A DNA stretch of 64,000 bases from Balneolaceae bacterium (GTDB taxonomy: Bacteria > Bacteroidota > Rhodothermia > Balneolales > Balneolaceae): assembly GCA_017640605.1 (NCBI GenBank), contig JAEPQH010000004.1, positions 186,001 through 250,000 of the forward strand, read 5' to 3'. The first letter of the stretch is position 1; every line of letters begins with the position of its first letter. The translations under genes and the position numbers were made by a program. The notes under the pieces are model-generated. The model was not told the DNA's origin and ran no database searches. It saw nothing but the letters and a program-made list of their open reading frames with translations. This document shows, piece after piece, positions 61,900-64,000 of this stretch.

Positions 61900-62601
61900 A
61901 TGGCAAAACGAGTTAGCCAAATGATTGAAGAACAAGTTCACGTATGGCGAATGAGCCATAAATCGGAACAACGCCCGCCGAAAGGCACTACCTTGCCTGT
62001 AATCACTATCTCCAGATCTTTCGGTGCACGCGGTGCCGAAATTGCTACACTCTTAGAACATCGACTTGGTTTTAAGGTGTGGGACAAGGAAATCCTGAAT
62101 GTGATTAGCGAACGGCTGGGGAGTTCGGTTGAGTTTTTAGAATCTCTGGATGAACATGCTCAGAATTTGGTTGAAGATACCATTTTTGGGTTCCTGAATA
62201 GAAAAAGCACCAATCTGAACTATTTACTGTATCTGGCCCGAGCGGTACAGGCAATCGAAAAATTCGGAAGCGCAATTATCGTTGGTCGAGGTGCGAACCA
62301 CATTGTAAAAAACAAACAGGCACTTCATGTTCGAGTAGTGGCCCCGATGAGCGAAAGAGTTAAATGGTTAACGGACAGTCGCAATATCAGTAAAGAGGAA
62401 GCAAAAAATCTGATACTGGAATACGATAAAGACCGAGCAGAATTTACGCGCGTCAGCTTTAACAAAGATATAAATGAGGCTTCGAATTACGATATAACTC
62501 TGAACGTAGGCACCATCAGTTTACAACAAGCCGCCTATATTATTGCAGAAGTGTATGAGATGAAAACAGGAATAAAAATACCAGAGCTGACACACGGTTA
62601 A
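61900..62601 (+). CDS. Cytidylate-kinase-like family protein
   Basis: A 233-residue P-loop kinase-like protein (MAKRVSQMIEEQVHVWRMSH start). The strand-loop ITISRSFGARGAEIA near residue 40 takes the place of a classic P-loop, and IIVGRGANHIVKNK near 132 and HVRVVAPMSERVKWL (NMP-kinase lid region) match the Cytidylate_kinase2 family. True activity of this family is mostly unproven. The gene stands alone among repeat DNA and has an unusually strong ribosome site, which hints at a different origin from its neighbours. Confidence 0.8.
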   Translation: MAKRVSQMIEEQVHVWRMSHKSEQRPPKGTTLPVITISRSFGARGAEIATLLEHRLGFKVWDKEILNVISERLGSSVEFLESLDEHAQNLVEDTIFGFLNRKSTNLNYLLYLARAVQAIEKFGSAIIVGRGANHIVKNKQALHVRVVAPMSERVKWLTDSRNISKEEAKNLILEYDKDRAEFTRVSFNKDINEASNYDITLNVGTISLQQAAYIIAEVYEMKTGIKIPELTHG

Positions 62602-62718
62602 ACTGGAATACGCATGTTAATGGTCATACTCAGATCGGTGTGATGAATCTGTGTTTTCAGTAGGATTGGAGTAATGTTTAGCAGAGGTTGTTACTCGTTC
62701 CCAACTCTTGATCTGGTT

Positions 62719-62790
62719 CAAGCGTCCGCTTGGACCAATTTACCGGACGTTATCTTAATAATTGAAAGAGCTTGAACAAGCGGATGCTTG
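62719..62790. repeat. REP-like inverted pair, copy 2
   Basis: CAAGCGTCCGCTTG at 62719-62732 is a perfect stem. Its partner CAAGCGGATGCTTG at 62777-62790 has one stem change (G-T wobble). The stretch GACGTTATCTTAATAATTGA between them recurs almost unchanged at 63443-63470. Confidence 0.75.
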
Positions 62791-62819
62791 TGCTGGTTTG
62801 TGTAATATTTTGGCATGTT

Positions 62820-63098
62820 TTAGTGAAAGTATTCTTTTTCGGATTTCACATTAAAGTAGGCTATTGTTGTAGCTATTAAGTGAAATAATATTACAAGTGA
62901 AGTGAAAACAACTGATTTCAAATATGGCTCGGTAATTTCGAACTCATTAATTTTAAGTGGGACTTCAGTAGTATAAAAAAGAACATTTACGATAATTAGG
63001 CTACTTATTAGCCATATACTATGCCTTTTAAGTAAATGTAAATATAGACCGAATCCCTCTAAATTATAGTGCTCAGGTTCTCGAGTCTTCATATTCAT
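62820..63098 (-). CDS. Small hypothetical membrane protein
   Basis: A 92-residue protein with two hydrophobic helices (about 27-44 and 64-84) joined by a short polar loop. No known motif. ATG at 63098 with no clear ribosome site. It lies between REP-like repeats on both sides. It may be a real small gene of unknown role or a leftover of a larger one; its intact frame and typical membrane hydropathy favour a real gene. Confidence 0.5.
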   Translation of the reverse strand: MNMKTREPEHYNLEGFGLYLHLLKRHSIWLISSLIIVNVLFYTTEVPLKINEFEITEPYLKSVVFTSLVILFHLIATTIAYFNVKSEKEYFH

Positions 63099-63120
63099 TG
63101 TTGTTTAATTAATTACCCGA

Positions 63121-63231
63121 GGTCCGTAGCTCTGCTGTAGGACCTTTCCGGGAGCTAGGCTCCCACTAAAATCGCAAATTTCCGAATCGGAGCAGAGCTC
63201 CAACTTATCATTACGGAGTGGAACTCCGTAA
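63121..63231. repeat. Cluster of four small stem-loops
   Basis: GGTCC/GGACC (63121-63144), GGGAGC/GCTCCC with a 3-base loop (63150-63164), GGAGC/GCTCC with a 3-base loop (63189-63201) and TTACGGAG/CTCCGTAA with a 5-base loop (63211-63231). The last three share a GGAG/CTCC core, as if one unit had been repeated and changed. Confidence 0.7.
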
Positions 63232-63442
63232 CGAGCTTAAACATACCTATAGTCCTTTGCGCTAGTTGCGGGCCAGATTGGGGTTAAAATACAGCTAATT
63301 GCAAATAAACAGGTCTTTATACTTATTTGGAAAATCTATATCTGGCAAATAATTATTCTTTTCAAATCTGTACTTGCTATATAAATAAAGATTAAGACCA
63401 TTTTCACCAACTAAAGTGGACTACAGTCTTTTGCGCTAGTTT

Positions 63443-63500
63443 CGAACGTTATCTTAATAATTGACAGAGCTTGCACAAGTGGACACTTGCGCTAGTTTTT
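63443..63500. repeat. REP-like repeat, copy 3, with compensatory stem change
   Basis: GAACGTTATCTTAATAATTG and the next 38 bases parallel 62742-62796. Its hairpin is CAAGTGGACACTTG (63476-63489), where both sides of the stem changed (CG to TA pairs) so that pairing is kept. Confidence 0.75.
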
Positions 63501-63577
63501 GGGGGCAGTATATGACGCTTGCACTATATAGGGCTTGCAAAAGTGGAGGCTGCGCTAGATTGGGAAGGATAGGCTAT

Positions 63578-63799
63578 TTAAGTTTTTAAACTAAAAGAGA
63601 CTATTATTATTGAAACTGATAACAAAAATATAAACCCTATAAAGTAATTTCTTGCATCATTACCTATAAGCTCAGCGTCACCATACTCTTCTTCCCCATT
63701 ATAATATTGATCAAAGCTCTTTTTTTCCTTTGAAACTAATTGGTTAAAAATGAGTCGTAGAAATGCTCCAATAAATTGAAAAAACAGTCCACCTATCAT
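63578..63799 (-). CDS. Small hypothetical membrane protein
   Basis: A 73-residue protein when started at the ATG 63799 (MIGGLFFQFIGAFLRLIFNQ). A TTG at 63826 would add 9 residues but lies inside the transposase remnant. It has an N-terminal hydrophobic helix, a charged acidic middle (SFDQYYNGEEEYGDAEL) and a C-terminal helix (FIGFIFLLSVSIIIVSF). Not recognised. The ATG overlaps the stop codon of the RAYT remnant (TAATG). Confidence 0.5.
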   Translation of the reverse strand: MIGGLFFQFIGAFLRLIFNQLVSKEKKSFDQYYNGEEEYGDAELIGNDARNYFIGFIFLLSVSIIIVSFSLKT

Positions 63800-63936
63800 T
63801 ATTGATAATACTTTTTGTATCTCCAATATTCCGGCTTCTGTACAAAACCAGCGTTAACAGGATTATAGTGAATATACTCTAAACATGAATTCATCTTTTT
63901 ATCGTTGTCAACTTGAATTGGATGTGACCCTTTCAC
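63799..63936 (-). pseudogene. C-terminal remnant of a REP-associated tyrosine (RAYT/Y1) transposase
   Basis: Minus-strand translation reads HPIQVDNDKKMNSCLEYIHY followed by NPVNAGFVQKPEYWRY and a stop at 63799. The YIH.NPV.AG.V..PE.W pattern is the C-terminal hallmark of the Y1 transposase family that mobilises REP sequences. Only this end is present. Further upstream the frame runs into an REP-like hairpin (63942-63985) and the window edge, and the catalytic HUH and Tyr motifs are not seen. Broken gene or the tail of a gene running off the window. Confidence 0.75.
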
Positions 63937-63941
63937 TCGTT

Positions 63942-63985
63942 CCCAACGTCCACGTTGGGTAACGCAGTCCAGAAGCTCTAGCTTC
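63942..63985. repeat. REP-like double hairpin next to the RAYT remnant
   Basis: CCCAACGT (63942-63949) and ACGTTGGG (63952-63959) form a perfect 8-bp stem with a 2-base loop. GAAGCT/AGCTTC (63972-63985) forms a second. It is the type of sequence recognised by RAYT proteins, and it sits directly beside the RAYT remnant. Confidence 0.8.
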
Positions 63986-64000
63986 GTTTTAATATTTATG

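Larger units (their letters stand above)
63099..63577. other. 479-base gene-poor stretch with multiple hairpin repeats
   Basis: Contains a cluster of four short stem-loops (63121-63231), two copies of TTTGCGCTAGTT (63255-63266 and 63430-63441), REP-like hairpins at 63476-63489 and further degenerate copies to 63570. Between them is a 40-codon open fragment on the minus strand (63295-63420) with protein-like sequence but no start. No intact gene was recognised. Confidence 0.6.

Noticed and set aside
61601-63577. CRISPR array
   Set aside because: The repeats here are inverted hairpin pairs of differing spacing and sequence, not regularly spaced direct repeats, and no cas gene is near.

Overview
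The window looks like a piece of a chromosome from a marine-type member of the Balneolota/Rhodothermota-Bacteroidota branch. This is inferred from gene content, since there is no rRNA gene here. The clues are a PorV/PorQ-family outer-membrane protein, a DUF4270-like lipoprotein beside a half-length starch-synthase protein and a phosphosulfolactate synthase, an HU-plus-SPOR membrane protein, a sortilin/BNR-repeat secreted protein, four-helix-bundle IVP and RAYT-type elements, moderate GC content and mostly weak Shine-Dalgarno sequences. Nearly all of it is ordinary, tightly packed core genome; no prophage, plasmid, CRISPR array or biosynthetic island was seen.

Layout. 1-1157: an OsmC, peroxiredoxin and topA (cut by the window edge) run on the minus strand. 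1302-3608: RraB-like protein, small hypothetical, Nudix hydrolase and AMP nucleosidase. 3609-9189: an accessory, repeat-rich stretch with two DUF2975-type membrane proteins and their XRE regulator, radC, an IVP four-helix-bundle gene inside a perfect 33-bp inverted repeat, argS and a TonB-C lipoprotein. 9190-18417: methyltransferase, SAM hydrolase-family gene and dnaN; a PorV-like barrel; a PIN-type toxin-antitoxin pair; miaA; then purS-clpS-purQ-lptB-rhodanese converging on rho. 18495-27929: a seven-gene minus-strand run (glgB, malQ, phosphosulfolactate synthase, half-GlgA, DUF4270-like lipoprotein, outer-membrane barrel, TPR protein) that ends at a clear terminator. 28034-41444: LolC/E-like permease, membrane-anchored MurF-like ligase, nucleotidyltransferase, MltC-like transglycosylase, SDR, UspA, CCA-adding enzyme, ispE, glycogen phosphorylase, MscS and a secreted hypothetical.

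41455-54520 is mostly minus strand: ankyrin protein, BNR-repeat protein, then a compact set of outer-membrane barrel, HU protein, HU/SPOR membrane protein, ExbB, ExbD and TonB; then AgcS symporter, DinB and MarC. 54638-61600 carries a free-methionine-sulfoxide-reductase-like GAF protein, a TerB-like protein, several envelope hypotheticals, and a divergent cluster of a Tat-exported TIM-barrel protein and a LamG-like secreted protein facing an FAD/3Fe-4S GMC oxidoreductase with its Tat-lipoprotein small subunit. That cluster is a candidate periplasmic sugar (3-keto-glycoside) oxidation system. 61601-64000 is a repeat-littered tail: REP-like hairpins in inverted pairs, a duplicated gene 3' end, two small membrane proteins, a cytidylate-kinase-like gene and the C-terminal remnant of a RAYT/Y1 transposase at the edge.

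The most interesting signals are the IVP element in its long inverted repeat, the HU/SPOR-ExbBD-TonB-barrel operon, the half-GlgA/DUF4270/phosphosulfolactate-synthase run, the GMC oxidoreductase cluster, the REP/RAYT tail with compensatory stem changes, and a recurrent promoter-like decamer (TATNTTYTGC) about 21-40 bases ahead of several start codons.
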